Assembly: GCA_030762935.1 (NCBI GenBank)
Contig: CM060883.1
Location: 29,630,501-29,694,500 of the forward strand
DNA from: Hymenopus coronatus
Lineage: Eukaryota; Arthropoda; Insecta; Mantodea; Hymenopodidae
Reading direction: 5' to 3'
Length of the DNA stretch: 64,000 nucleotides
The notes under the pieces are model-generated. The model was not told the DNA's origin. It made no database searches and saw only the letters and a program-made list of their open reading frames with translations. This document shows positions 21,570 through 33,174 of this stretch, piece after piece (positions within the stretch are counted from its first letter, which is position 1; each line of letters begins with the position of its first letter). The position numbers and the translations under genes are program-made.

Positions 21570-22249
21570 TAAATGCTGTTAGGACATACGCCAGTGTTTG
21601 AGGGAAGAAAATTTTATAAAGATTACCACCTGCCCAAGTACTCCTTATATAAGTTTTGCAAGTAAATTATCTATTCTGCAAATTTCTTGAGGAGACAGCA
21701 ATGTTAGGCATGCAACAATAGCTGACTAATTTAGCTATTACTGGGAGGTATGCATCTCCAATGGATGACAAATACATAAACATAGGGTAAATTAGATAGT
21801 GCTGGCCATGCTGTTCAAATCAACGAGCAAAATTGATAAGAAATACCATCGCAGTGCATTGTGGAAGGAAACTGGATCCTTGGAATAATCGATGTGGTCA
21901 ACAATGAGGTTTGAGATTTACTCAAACAGCGTCCTGAGTTTTAATGTGAAGTGAATTCCTAACAGATCATTTAGCCTAAAGAAACTGTTCATTTATGTCT
22001 TATATGTGAAATATTTTAAATAAAAATTCAGTAATGTAATGTAATTTTTCTTTCGGTAAGGATTAATAATTATTTCTAATAATTTACAGCAGTAAATTGC
22101 TGTGCTTCTCCCCTCTGAAATGTTGTTCCTGCTTCACTCTGATTTTTACAACTACTTTTAATATGATCCATTGCCATTAAAAAACAGTGGTCTGTTAGCT
22201 GTACTTGTTAGCAATTTTTTTTAAGCCTTTAATTCGTAAATGTTACTCG

Positions 22250-23000
22250 AATACGCAGGACCCGATTTAGGTATTTTGCTGCCCCTAGGCAGTGCTAACA
22301 TTTTCCGCTTCCCCAATTTCCCCCCCAAAAATACATATATTCTCAGATTTGACTGTCAATATTGTTGTAATTGCATATTTATGTTCATAGGAAATTTCAC
22401 GTTCTTTCATATTTTGATTTGCATTTTTTTCCAATCATTTTACCCTTTTCCAGCTAAGGCAGATGTTTTTCCAAACAGCCTATAGGGAGCCCAATAAACT
22501 GAACATTTACTTTCAGAAAACACTAACTACGATCTAGACTGCATTTCACCATTAATTAAAGTTCGGCTGAATTGATTACGAAAGGTATCAGGCAGTGTCG
22601 GAATATGTCGCCTCATGCACACAAGATTTTCATTGATATTTCGTTACACCATGTCTTGTTAGTATGTATCCTCGCGTTGCATTGTTTATAACCCATTTAG
22701 CAGGATCATTAACAAATTCACTATCTTCATATCCTCTTGAATCACATAAACTGGAACTATTGTTATCGTCACTCCTACTTGTACTTTCACCCGCATCACT
22801 TGTTCAAATGTACTTGTTTCCGTGAATTCTTTATTAGTATAATCTATATTAACAACAGCATCATGAGCTTTTTTTGTTGAGCAATGCTGTGGAAAGAAAC
22901 GGTCTAACTTTTTACACTGTACAATTAAAGAAAGATATAGAAAATGCCAACCCCCCCCCCCGAAAATTGTCACAAGTTGCCTAGCCCTAAAACCGGCGCT
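22250..23000 (-). pseudogene. hAT transposase N-terminus with TTF/ZMYM-type zinc finger, relic
   Basis: On the minus strand from about 22925: KKLDRFFPQHCSTKK, YTNKEFTETSTFEQVMRVKV, SEFVNDPAKWV-type block, then the TTF zinc-finger region (LINGEMQSRSWLVFSES-like, YCAPCRLFGKTSALAGKG-like) and EISYEHKYAITTILTVKSEN. This is the N-terminal architecture of TTF-zinc-finger hAT transposases (ZMYM-like, DUF4371 proteins). The catalytic half is absent, with several frameshifts. Located inside the METTL6 intron. Confidence 0.6.
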
Positions 23001-23919
23001 GCAGACACTAAGTATATTATTATGTGCAAGCATTGGCTATTACATCTTGTAAGAGGATTCTGTGACAGAATTTTTGAGGTCAGTAGCATAGTCAGAAAAA
23101 TGTTAAGGGTTATCATAGAAATCCATTTTTAAAAAATTTGTATACAATTAAATAATAAATATGAATCATTCCTGCATTCAAAATATTTTTAAAAATTGAT
23201 TTTCTATTCATAGATTAAGGTACAGTAATTTTCATTAAAGTTGGCTTTTGTTATTACTTTATACATTTTTTGTTTTGTTTAGCAAGGGGTATTCCAATGC
23301 CCAGTTCGCCTATGTTTAAGGTTTACTAAATCTATTTTCATAGAAATTCTCTCATAACACATGTGCAAACTCCAAATACGCACTTAAAACACAAAACGCT
23401 TTATACAGTGTGACTTATAATAAAGTGACAATAATGTAATTAGGATAAACATAATTCAGCATACATCAATAGTAGAACAAAAATATTATAAGTATTTTGT
23501 TCCTAAAGTTATAAGGTTGTCTAATTCCTCCTGAAAATAAAACTGTTGTTTTTTCAAAACAATACATAAAAACACAGAACTGAAAATAATGGTAATACTT
23601 ATCTATTCTATAGCTCTGTAAATTCTTACCAAATGAATAAATGTACCTTACATTTGCAAATTAACCACTGATGTCAGCCAAACTGAAATTTTGTCACAGG
23701 TTAATGTTATCACTAACAAACTATCTTGCATACACTTTCTGATCTGTACTTTTATCAGAACACAATACTGGTTTTCAAGAATCTGTTAAGTCACTTTTAG
23801 GAATTAAATCACTGTGCTAATTACACATACACACGCTTTAGGATGCATCCCTACAGTTACAGAAAGGGCAACAAACACTTCACACACTTCTATAAATTAA
23901 CTCTATTAAATTATCTACA

Positions 23920-25690
23920 TAAAACTAAAGCAAATATAAGTTGAATGGCACACGAGTTCAAAGATTGTAGTTTAAAAACACAATTAATTTTTTTGACTTT
24001 AGGAGTTGTCTTGAATCTGTCAAAGTATTTCCAGCTCTTGAAAAAATATGTTTGCAAGGGACAGAGCTCCCACAGACACATAAGCTTCTTTTTGTCTTGG
24101 ATAAAACAGGCATTTTTCCTGCCACCACTTGCAGGGATCTGCCTTTCTCTTAAGTAGTGGCTCATATACATTTATCGCATTCGATTATTGCAGCCATTAT
24201 TGGTGTCGTAGGAGTCGTGCATTCGCTCAGGCTGGAGTCGAAGTCGCCCCACACTAAGCACTCATCTTCAGTTTCAGATGAAATGCCTAGCATGTTAGAA
24301 GCCTCCAAATCACCCTCATTAGCAATTTTGATATCTGCTGCTCTCTGGCATACTGACTGTTTAGCCTTGTTGTATGCAGAGGCTGATAGAAACCCCTTGT
24401 TTTTGAATCTGGGATCCAGCAGAGAAGCTGCAAGAAGGCTCCTTTCCTCAATATCCTTAAACCTCTTCACCATTTCAGTTTGTATTTTTCTAACAGAGAC
24501 AATTTCTGCAGAAGAGCTATTGCAGTTATGTTATTCAAAGTACTTTGTTAAGCTTCTCACGAACAAAATAATTTTTGAAATCGTCACTTGTTTTTCAGAA
24601 CTTACATAATCTGTTATGTCAAAATGGTTTCAGCAACTTGCATATTTCCTCTAAAATTATGAAATCGTCTTTTGAGAGCATTATGCTAGGGTTTATCAAT
24701 GCCAGCATTGACACAACAGCCTCGCGATCTTTCAGCACACTTTCAAACATCACTAGTGTTGAATTCCAGCGAGTCACAACATCTTGAAGTACTCAACCGC
24801 GGCTTTCATTCTTGTATGCAGATCCTTTATTTCCTGCACAGCATTTTGCACAATTAGGTTTAGAGTGTGGGCAAAGCATGGAATATGTTGCCACTCCAGA
24901 GTTTCTGCAGTGGCAACCATATTTGACATGTCGGAAACTAAGGCAACAACTTTCTTAGTTATGTCCCACTCTTGGCACATATGTTTTATTTCTATGCTTA
25001 TATTTTCTGCAGTGTGCCTTTCCTCAAAAGAAAAGCACTCCAACAAAACACTGCTTAAAACATCAGCTTCGCCCAAATAATGGATAGTCACTGCAATGTA
25101 GCTATGTTTAAGGCAGAAGTCCAGCTGTCTGTAGTGAGGGAACATGCCACAACCCCTGTTAATGCCGCTTTTAAATTTGTCCTGACGGTGTTGAATGTAG
25201 CATCCAACATAGCGTTTGAGAGTCTCCCTTGCTGGAATGACATAATTCAGATTTAAATTGTGCAGCAGTTCTCGGAACTCTGGTTGCTCCACTAATCTGA
25301 AGGGATGAAATTGCTTAACAATTAAATTCAGCAAGATACAATCCACATGCTTCGACTTGGATGTTGATAATGGTTTGGAAATGTAGTCACTCATCCTGTT
25401 GTGTCCAGTCTTTCCTTTTTTTGACGGTGGCTCCGATGCTGCTGAAGAACTACGTGGTAAGAAAGATACTGAAGGTGTAGATGATATTTCAGATGCTGAT
25501 AATAAAGTTGTGGATTCCAGAATAGTTGTATTTTGTTCGTAAGCTGATTCTTCTGGCTTTAATGCAGCTGTTGGATGCCTCAGTTTCAAGTGCCGTGCCA
25601 AATTTGAGGTTGTCCCAGCCTTAAAAGAATAAATATTTGAACAAAGTTGACATTTCGCATGACTTGGACTTACTTCTTGGAAGATTTCTA
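23920..25690 (-). pseudogene. hAT transposase, ZBED-like, decayed
   Basis: BED finger at the 5' end (SPSHAKCQLCSNIYSFKAG, then TSNLARHLKLRHPT: C-x2-C...H-x4-H). Main frame 25601-24774: SKKGKTGHNRMSDYISKPLS, FHPFRLVEQPEFRELLHNLN, the hAT core VVALVSDMSNMVATAETLEW and HIPCFAHTLNLIVQNAVQEI. Then a shift to KPSIMLSKDD-like and 24473-24162 FKDIEERSLLAASLLDPRFK; then to 24170-23911 with CKWWQEKCLFYP, where the C-terminal dimerisation domain is scrambled. ZBED1/ZBED4-like. At least three frameshifts or stops; TIRs not identified. Inside the METTL6 intron, same strand. Confidence 0.88.
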
Positions 25691-25699
25691 AATGAAACT

Positions 25700-27795
25700 A
25701 ATCTTTTTAGACTCCATTGCAGTTTAAAACCAAGCACAAAAAATATGTTGAAAGTACAATCGCAAGATCAACTAAGAAATTAACCGATTTAGTAAGTTCA
25801 CTTAAACTTAGTGAACTGATATGTCCTTGCATCTCACTTTAATAGGTATTGAAGGAAAAGGGTACTGGTAGTGTAAAAATAGGATTGGTTAAATTACAAA
25901 ACTTCTATCTTGTATCCCTTTCTGTATTTGTCAGACGTTTTGTTTATAGGTGGAGTTTAAATGGTAAAACAATGGTGTTCTTCCTTCCAATAGAAACACC
26001 TGGTCAAAGGTAGAATAAGAGTGCACATATTTTCTTATACAGACCCTCAAAAGAGGTACCACATGTTTTGTTTACATGCTTTACCTGAATTTGGCATTTC
26101 ACAGATGCTTAAATACAATAAGACAATATTGTTACAAATTTTTCTTTAAACTATTATGTTATTGTACTCAATATTTATTTTGTTTAAATCTTATCTTGTC
26201 ACACATTGTTATTAATTGACCGCATTTTGTTATATTGTTTAAACCTACCATGGTTTATTCTCATTGTTACTAATTCTACAGTAATCGTGACTGTTCTTAT
26301 TTTTAGTTCATACCTTTAATATCCTTTCTTGTTACTTGTTTATTATTAATAATCCTGATGTAATTATTAGTGTATTATAAGAAGAAGAAGAAAAGCTGCC
26401 TTAGGCAGGAATTCTCTCTCTCTCTCGTGAACATCTGTTTCGGAATAGCAATAGGTTCGGGTTTGGTTGCTTTTTATTTGTTGCTCATCGGGCTGAACAA
26501 ATTCAATGCTGATGTAAGAAAAGGAAAGCGTGAAGAAATTATACTCATTTATATTTAATGCAGTATAGTTATCATTTAGTTTCACAACTTTCAATATCAT
26601 TTTGTATTGGAGAGAGAGGGTTGTCTTCAAGTTTCCTGACTTACAATTAGGATAATAGCTTACCCTCTTAGAAGGGAGAGCAAGAAATTACTTTAGTTCA
26701 ATGTCCTTCCCTTAACTGCACTATTCTACCTGAATGTGACAACTTAGACATGTTTAAAATCTTTTTTACCAAGCCATTTTCAATGTACATTTGTCCCCTC
26801 TTAGTATACTTAATATATCCCTTTTAAATAACTGTCTCAAGCAAACGACACTAATACTAACGCATGAACAAAGTGTAATGAAGAGGCAACGTTTAAATAA
26901 AGCAAATATAAAAATGTCTCGCCAGATAAAAAATACAGGGGACCTCAAAACATAATTTCCGATGAAATATTAACATGAAATTTTTAACTGGAAAACGATA
27001 GTTCACCATGACACAAACAGAATAGAGACTGTTAACAGAAAACAAGGTTTGTCAGGTTTCTGAGGTACTAAATTAATTATTAAAGGAATATGAAGGAATT
27101 TTCTCTAAAAGTTAAGCTTGCAATTAATATTGTCATTAATAATTCTTTTGAAATTAGACGTGCTTACAATCCAACATACCACGTTGTACGTTGAATGCAA
27201 ACATGAAAAGCATATGCAAATTTGTATGTGGCCTAATCGGTAAAATCTATGAAATGAAATAGAAGCCTGGTATGCAATATCAGAGGTAACTTGTGCCTCA
27301 CATATTAATAACCTGACTTTTATGACACGTTTTAGTAATTGATGATTTTCTTGAATTTCATGACGCCTCTTTGGAAAATAAGAGAATTTATATACCAAGT
27401 TTGCTATTTAATGGACTTTCCATTAATTATGCTGTTTAGAGGCCCACACACACACGCACGTAATCTTGTCCAGTTTTAATTAATAGGTGCCAGCATAAGT
27501 ATGACAGTATTTTTATGGACACAGTGTATATCGTGTCAGAAGTCACGCGTTCTAAAGACATTAATGATATGCAGCAGCAGATTTTTTGCGAGTTTTATTT
27601 CTGCAAGCTAGCCTACCCGAGGTTTTGCGGTACCTGCCATTATAGTTAACTCTGCAGCAACATTACCTAAAATTCTAGAATACATCTCAAATCAAATGTT
27701 ACAAAGTTGAGCCACAGATGCACTATTCTAGGCTTGAATTTCAAAACTTGTTTAAATTTGTTGCTGAATATTACAGGATTTAGACTACTACTCTA
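25700..27795. other. METTL6 intron, no identified element
   Basis: AT-rich. A short GA/CT run lies near 26415 and a CA run at about 27449-27460. No supported feature. Confidence 0.4.
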
Positions 27796-27799
27796 AATG

Positions 27800-28189
27800 T
27801 ACTAAATTTTGATTATGCAGAAATCGGGCCGCTCGAAAAAATTGAATGAAACAAAGTGTAATAGTCTTCCACTAGCAATGAAACCAAGCTTTTTCCATTA
27901 TAAATCCAGTTTTTATGCAAGTATTCCGGCATATAACATTATAAAACCATTTATCATTCATATACTAATTTTGTATAATTATTTGGTAAATATCTGTAAC
28001 ATATGCAATCTACAAACTGTTCCAGCATGCACATCAATTTATCTATAGTAGTAATAATAATAAAAAATTGACCACCAAATAAAACCTTTGAAACCAACCC
28101 ACATACAAGATCGATCAATCAATCGCACTTAGTTTCATTCAATTTATCGAGCGGCCCCAAGTTCTGCATAGCAACCAAATTCTACTAAC
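27800..28189. repeat. Inverted duplication next to the METTL6 5' splice site
   Basis: The left arm, about 27800-27860 (plus: ATTATGCAGAAATCGGGCCG, CTCGAAAAAATTGAATGAAA), and the right arm, about 28189-28122 (minus: GCTATGCAGAACTTGGGGCC, GCTCGATAAATTGAATGAAA), are imperfect complements over roughly 60 bp with a 260-bp spacer. The right arm starts at the METTL6 donor GTTAGT (28189-28184). Could be a MITE or a local inverted duplication. In the pre-mRNA it could form a long hairpin abutting the donor. Confidence 0.8.
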
Positions 28190-28872
28190 CTTGTTCCATC
28201 TTGTCTCGCGTAGAAGTTATCTGAAATTTTGTGGCCTGGTTTGAACCGGAACTGTGCCATATCATAGAGCCCATAGTCCCTCATTAAAACAATCCCACCA
28301 GGTCGGATGAGCTTAAAGATGTTATCCAGCGTCCGATTGAACTTATCGGGATGGATTGCCGATAGCACAAAAATCATTGTTGCAACGTCTACCGAATTTG
28401 ACGGTACCTCTTTAACAGTTTCCGTTATGTCGGCTTGGAAAGCCTTAATTTTTGCTTCACAATACAACGGATGAGATTTAACGAATTCTACAGCTCTTGG
28501 AGATAAGTCACAGGCATAAACGAACATGTTAAACCCATCTTCCATCAATGGGAACACAAAATTACCTACTCCACATCCTATTTCTAACATTGTCTTCTCT
28601 CCTGGACCGTTACTATGATCTAAAAGTTCTGTAAATTCTCTGGTAGTCCAATGCCTATCCCTAAAAAATCTAGTTTCATTTCTTTTGTAAAACAGATCCC
28701 AGTTCTTTTTGGCTTCCGCTTCCAATTTCATTGCTTGGAAATCTGAAACCATACGTTTATTTTGGGATTCCAATTTCTCCTTCTCTTCAGGTGTTAAAAG
28801 TCTATTTGTTTCTGAATTTTCTTGTACATTTTTATTGGCATCCACGCTGTCTTCGCAGTTGTCCATTCCCAC
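28190..28872 (-). CDS. METTL6: METTL6 first coding exon: tRNA m3C32 methyltransferase
   Basis: ATG at 28872, 227 codons plus two bases, donor CAAG then GTTAGT. Encodes the SAM-dependent methyltransferase that makes 3-methylcytidine at position 32 of tRNA-Ser, in the family acting with seryl-tRNA synthetase. Motifs: the family N-terminus NWDLFYKRNETRFFRDRHW (57-75), SAM motif I LEIGCGVGNFVFPL (96-109), acidic loop VYACDLSPRAVEF (118-130), motif IV region DVATMIFVLSAIHP (162-175), RPGGIVLMRDYGLYD (190-204) and NFYARQDGTR (219-228). METTL2 and METTL8 are close paralogues; the short N-terminus and total length favour METTL6. Continues in the exon at 19534. Confidence 0.95.
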
Positions 28873-29130
28873 GTGTTCAACTTGTTGATATTAAGATTTA
28901 TTTCCCTAGTTTATTTTTCCAACTTGCTTGGGTAGTTCAATGTCCGCCACAGTACAACAAACTTTAATAACACCAACTGTAAACAAATTTACGTGTTTCT
29001 CAAATCACAAAACAACGAAACTAACCTTTTATAACTCCAAGATAGCAAACGCTCCTCACTTGACCACGACTTCCGCGAAATTGAGAGCGGCATCAAGATG
29101 GCAACAGTAGAAGAGCGCTTCCTCTTCAGT
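28873..29130 (-). promoter_or_regulatory. Likely METTL6 promoter and 5' UTR
   Basis: More GC- and CpG-rich than its surroundings around 29040-29100. Contains CAAGATGGC (29093-29101), a YY1-like element, and CTTCCGCG (29067-29074), an ETS-like element in reverse. Both are common near start sites of housekeeping genes. No TATA box is obvious. The assignment rests on motif and position only. Confidence 0.4.
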
Positions 29131-29209
29131 ACTCCCAACACAACTTTTTACTACATTCCCTGAGCTTGTTTGGATTTTCCCTTTGTATACGCAGTATTAA
29201 TCTACGGTG

Positions 29210-29830
29210 TCAAGACCATGTGTGTGAATATGATAACTCAAAAACTAAAAGTCGATAAAATACCCAACTTGGTATTAATTTAGTATTTTCCAAGGGTACG
29301 GCACGAATATTTTGAAGAAAATCTCCCTTACCCCATACTTACATGGAAAAGATTTTGAAAATTTTGTTTTTCTCAAAAATGGCTCAATTTTTATTAATAC
29401 ACTATATTAAAGAGATTTACATGGCAAATAAAATGAATGTTTTGGATTTTCTGGGAACAACCTCTGAAGACCCATCATTCTTAGTGACTTTTGCATAATT
29501 TGTAATTCGATGAGAGATACAAAAACTTACTACCAAAAAGTGTAGATCTTGTAAAAACACACAAAACACTTAAAACTTTTCTCATAGAAGAATTTTTCAA
29601 CTCCTGGCCATGAAAAGAAAAATTTCTATCACATAGCAACCAACTTTAATAAGATTTTACTTTTGTTTTAGCCTGGTGTATACTTATTTCCCTCTTAATT
29701 ACTTAGAAGCAAAAATTAAAACCATTTCTGCTAATGTTTACTTCAATTAAAATGAAGCAAATAGAACAATAAGCTTTTTAACACTTTGCTACAAAGATTT
29801 AGAGAATGGAACATATCAGATTTTTAACTA
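29210..29830 (-). repeat. R1 repeat, copy
   Basis: R1 landmarks in reverse order: AACTCAAAAACTAAAAGTCG, TTTTGAAAATTTTGTTTTTC, CCTCTGAAGACCCATCATTC, ATAGCAACCAACTTTAATAA, GAGAATGGAACATATCAGAT. Starts about 100 bp upstream of the METTL6 promoter candidate. Confidence 0.7.
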
Positions 29831-30780
29831 AAGCATAGTATATCAACAAACAGTGTTGCCTTGATGAAAATCACAATGGTAATAGTATAAACCTAGAGAA
29901 TAAATGTTAAAGATAAAAACACAAATGATAGTTGTTTAAATTAAAGGAATAAATATTAAAGATAAAAATTGCAACTGGTAACAGTTTAAATTAAAAGAAT
30001 AGTTATTGAGATAGTATGTTTAACAAAGTTACTTTAAATAAAATTTAATAGAAAATGACTAGTTTTTGGACTTAAATTCACTTTTGACACTTTGGTAAAT
30101 CACCTGTGTTAGATCAAAAGAATTAAAATTCCATCCTTCTCTCCTGGGGAGCAAATTTAGTAATTTTCTGTTACCTCTCTTCTCAGGTACGATTCCGAGA
30201 AAAACTTCTGATTCTCCTCAGTACTGTAACAAACCTTTCTATTGAAAATATACTTACAGGAATTGTAAATAGGATGACACTAATATTTTAAACTGCAGAA
30301 AACTTTGTTTTAGCATTGAATTAGTGCTCAATAGTTCCATGTTCATTTGTAGTTTTATTTCTAAACACTTTTATACTGTACACTATAGTCAGCTATTTTT
30401 CCTAAGTGAATGGCTTCGAAGAACTTGGCATATGAATATGAGAGACTAAACGTTGTTTTTAAATGATCCATTTAAAATTTTTAGTGTAGAATAATTTTAA
30501 AATGTTCAAGCACTTCAGAATAGAGGTTTATATTCAATATTTTTCTTCTTCTGTTTGAGACAAGCTTTCCTGAAAATTCATTCATCATATTATGTGACTA
30601 CAGAGCAGCAAGTTTCTTAGATTTTCTGTGGATGTAAAAGATATAGCTTGCTTGGTTTTGAAGGATGTTGCAAGACATAATTGGAAATATGTCTTTGTGG
30701 GATGTGTTTGAGAAAAAAACAAATTTGAAATCTTCCAATAATGCTAAAATGTCTTAGGTACACAATTTCTTGAGGGCATT
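29831..30780. other. No identified feature
   Basis: AT-rich, no supported frame. Confidence 0.4.
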
Positions 30781-30786
30781 CTAGAA

Positions 30787-31140
30787 TGATGATGATGATG
30801 ATGATGATAACTTTATTTTGGTCAATAGACTGTTATAAGAGCACCTGACATTATCAATCTCAGCTATAAAATCAGAATACATAATTTACAAAAAGCAACT
30901 ATTATATGCATACTTATATCTATTATAATTTAGTAATGTTCTACATGAATTTACCTATTATTAAATTTTAAATCTATAGTGTTCTTAGTGATTAATGGTA
31001 TTTTATTATAAAGGATCAGTATTTTATAAGGTAACCCACTCTCTAACAATGTACGAGAGAGTCGGGAGTTGCTGGAAATGTTGATCTTCTGCTCTCAAAC
31101 AAGTATGGTATCTCTTAAAATTGTTGTCATTCACTTGCTG
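30787..31140 (-). pseudogene. LINE C-terminus and 3' UTR with (ATC)n tail
   Basis: The minus strand reads a decayed RT-like C-terminus (YNKIPLITKNTIDLKFNN) followed by CAAAATAAAGTTATCATCATC and a microsatellite tail (ATGATG on plus, 30786-30808). Tails of this kind are typical of L2/CR1-type LINEs. 5'-truncated against the transposase relic at 31145. Confidence 0.55.
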
Positions 31141-31144
31141 GAGC

Positions 31145-31772
31145 TCATTATCAACTGTTGTAAGTATTCACATACCCATTTAAGTGAAACCAAGGTTGGT
31201 CAGAGAAAAACAAAAGCTGTGGGTCAATGAAACCTCTTTCTACAGATTGGAAAAACCAATTGCAATAATCCACACGTTTACCAGGGTCATTTACTTTTAA
31301 TGCTTGCACTTGTGTGTAGTGATATGATTTTAGTTTCAAAACGTGTAGTATTTCTAGCAGAAGATGGTGGTACATCTGTTTGCTGTGCTAAATGGTTTAG
31401 TGATTTTCGAGGCAAACTCTCCAAAGTGGCACCTATTTTATTCAGTTTATTTTCTGTTAACTGTGACCTTATCCTAGAATGTTTCTTGTCCAACACTGAA
31501 CCCGAAACTTCAAATTTATTGACGACCACATATATAGTTTTTCTTGCAGGTGGTGCAGAGTTTGTAAACTTTTGAGCCAACTCCTTATGCACACGGTGAG
31601 GAGATTCATACTTAAAATAAACTTTACAAATAAGCATACGTTCTTTCACAGTTAAGTGATGCACCATGTTTACTGCAGTGACAGAAGCACCTAAGTGACA
31701 ATGATTGACTGCACGTGCACCTGACTCAGCATCACAGAAATGGCGACAATGCATTTTCAAGTGGGAATTCAC
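31145..31772 (-). pseudogene. IS630/Tc1-type transposase, DUF4817-like N-terminus, truncated
   Basis: Frame 31772-31287 carries ERMLICKVYFKYESPHRVHK, TIYVVVNKFEVSGSVLDKKH and LESLPRKSLNHLAQQTDVPP (two helix-turn-helix modules). A shift leads to 31375-31151: ILHVLKLKSYHYTQVQALKV, NDPGKRVDYCNWFFQSV, FIDPQLLFFSDQPWFHLNGY with the first catalytic Asp. The element stops shortly afterwards, so the second Asp and the final Glu/Asp are missing. Belongs to the same broad transposase family as 40464-41931 and 43559-44128, although the three are diverged. Confidence 0.8.
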
Positions 31773-31984
31773 AGTCTGAAGTACCGGCAGACATGCAGGA
31801 GCAGCAAAGGAGAGAAAAGCTACGAACGGGTTAATACAATACAGCTCTTATTTCATATGGGTCCTCGTCAGTTTGAGTTTTATTTATGCTCATCCTATGA
31901 TAATCATTTGCCTCCCTTATATCATATCACAATATTTAATCATTTCTTGCACATAGTGTTTACCAATCTTGACAAGTAATTCCA

Positions 31985-32312
31985 TCGTGTTAGAGCCATT
32001 TTTGAGAAAAACAAAATTTTCAAAAATTGTTTATCTAAAGAGTAGTTGTGATTGAGGGATTTTCTGAAAATCTTTGTGTCACATCCTTGGAAGATACTAA
32101 AGATAAATGACAAGTTTGGAATTTAACAGTCTTTTCATTTTTGAGCTATGTGTCCACACACACACATGCACATATCTTTTTCTAAAAATACTTTTTTCGA
32201 ACTCAGGGATCCTCAAAACATATATTTCTAGTGAAATCTCACCATCAAATTTTGGGTGGAATAAAATACCTTCTCTATCCACTATGTACTTTGAACATAT
32301 GGGCTAGAGAAA
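31985..32312 (+). repeat. R1 repeat, distal end
   Basis: Has the CACATCCTTGGAAGATACTA block, a (CA)n run, CCTCAAAACATATATTTCTA and a terminal TAGAGAAAGT. Helps to define the end of R1 opposite the GGGGCG head. Confidence 0.65.
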
Positions 32313-32693
32313 GTAAAAATGAATATTTATAGCTTAGAGGTGTACCTGTAGTTGTGTTCAATCCCAACCAATCAGATATGGCATCCTGACATGAGATCAT
32401 CTATAGGTTAACAAGCAGCTTTCTGCTTAAGTTTTTCCGAGGTCCACTCTTGATGTCATGTAGGGGTCTTCCATCCAAGTGCTGACCATGCCCAATACTG
32501 CTAACTTTCTAAGCATGAGATCATAATAGGTCTAAATGCAATCTTCCCACATGATTTTCTCTACAGTCTATTCTGGATGGATGACCACAACATGACACCA
32601 GTTGACCTACCACAGATCTTGTGCCAGGATGTCAGGTTAGGATTGAACAACTACAGGTACACCTCCAAGCTATAAATATTCATTTTTACTTCA
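32311..32693. repeat. Foldback element with about 55-bp inverted ends
   Basis: Left end AAGTAAAAATGAATATTTAT and on through GAGGTGTACCTGTAGTTGT matches the reverse complement of the right end (32693-32635) over about 55 bp with few differences. Spacer about 260 bp, with no ORF. Directly abuts the R1 end on the left and Penelope-like LTR sequence on the right. Confidence 0.8.
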
Positions 32694-32694
32694 G

Positions 32695-33050
32695 TTTTGC
32701 CAGTTGTCTGATGAAGGCCACAGATTTAAGACGGTCGAATGCTTGGATTTTTACAACTCTAATTTAACTTGATCCTCAACCCATGAGTCGTTACTAACCA
32801 ATGTTTGGAATCATAACTTTACAAAAGAATGGACTAAATTCACTGATCTGCCCCAATATTCACCCTTGTTAAAATGTAGACAGTACTTTTATTTACTTGA
32901 CAATTGAAAATTAGTTGAGTCGATTTTGTAACCTACATCACTTACTTTTTATTTTGGGAAACATGTTTCAGAATCCATGTTTTCTAAAAGTGATGTAGTG
33001 TTACAAAATTGACTCAACTAATTTTCAATTGTTAAAACACATCACTGTCA
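32695..33050. repeat. Penelope LTR-like segments in inverted arrangement
   Basis: Contains TGTCTGATGAAGGCC...GGTCGAA (32704-32743), a hammerhead-like core, and a large palindrome. 32901-32944 (minus: AAGTGATGTAGGTTACAAAA) and 32990-33033 (plus: AAGTGATGTAGTGTTACAAA) each continue into CAACTAATTTTCAATTG. The palindrome sequence resembles the segment 3' of the Penelope ORF at 2505-2545. Inverted LTR pairs are a known property of Penelope insertions. No ORF. Confidence 0.5.
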
Positions 33051-33143
33051 CAAAGTCCACCATATATCAGGATAATTTTATTTACTTGTTCATTAACAGG
33101 TGCAATGAGGTACACTAAATCTGTAAATATAGAAGAGTTACAG

Positions 33144-33174
<31 letters not shown>

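Noticed and set aside
24157..25080. Plus-strand ORFs of 98-150 codons
   Set aside because: Antisense shadows of the ZBED-like hAT relic.
28144..28872. Reading METTL6 as a single-exon 242-residue protein ending LVEFGCYAELGAAR
   Set aside because: The last 14 residues are intron read-through after the donor at 28189; the true C-terminus is encoded at 19534-19372.
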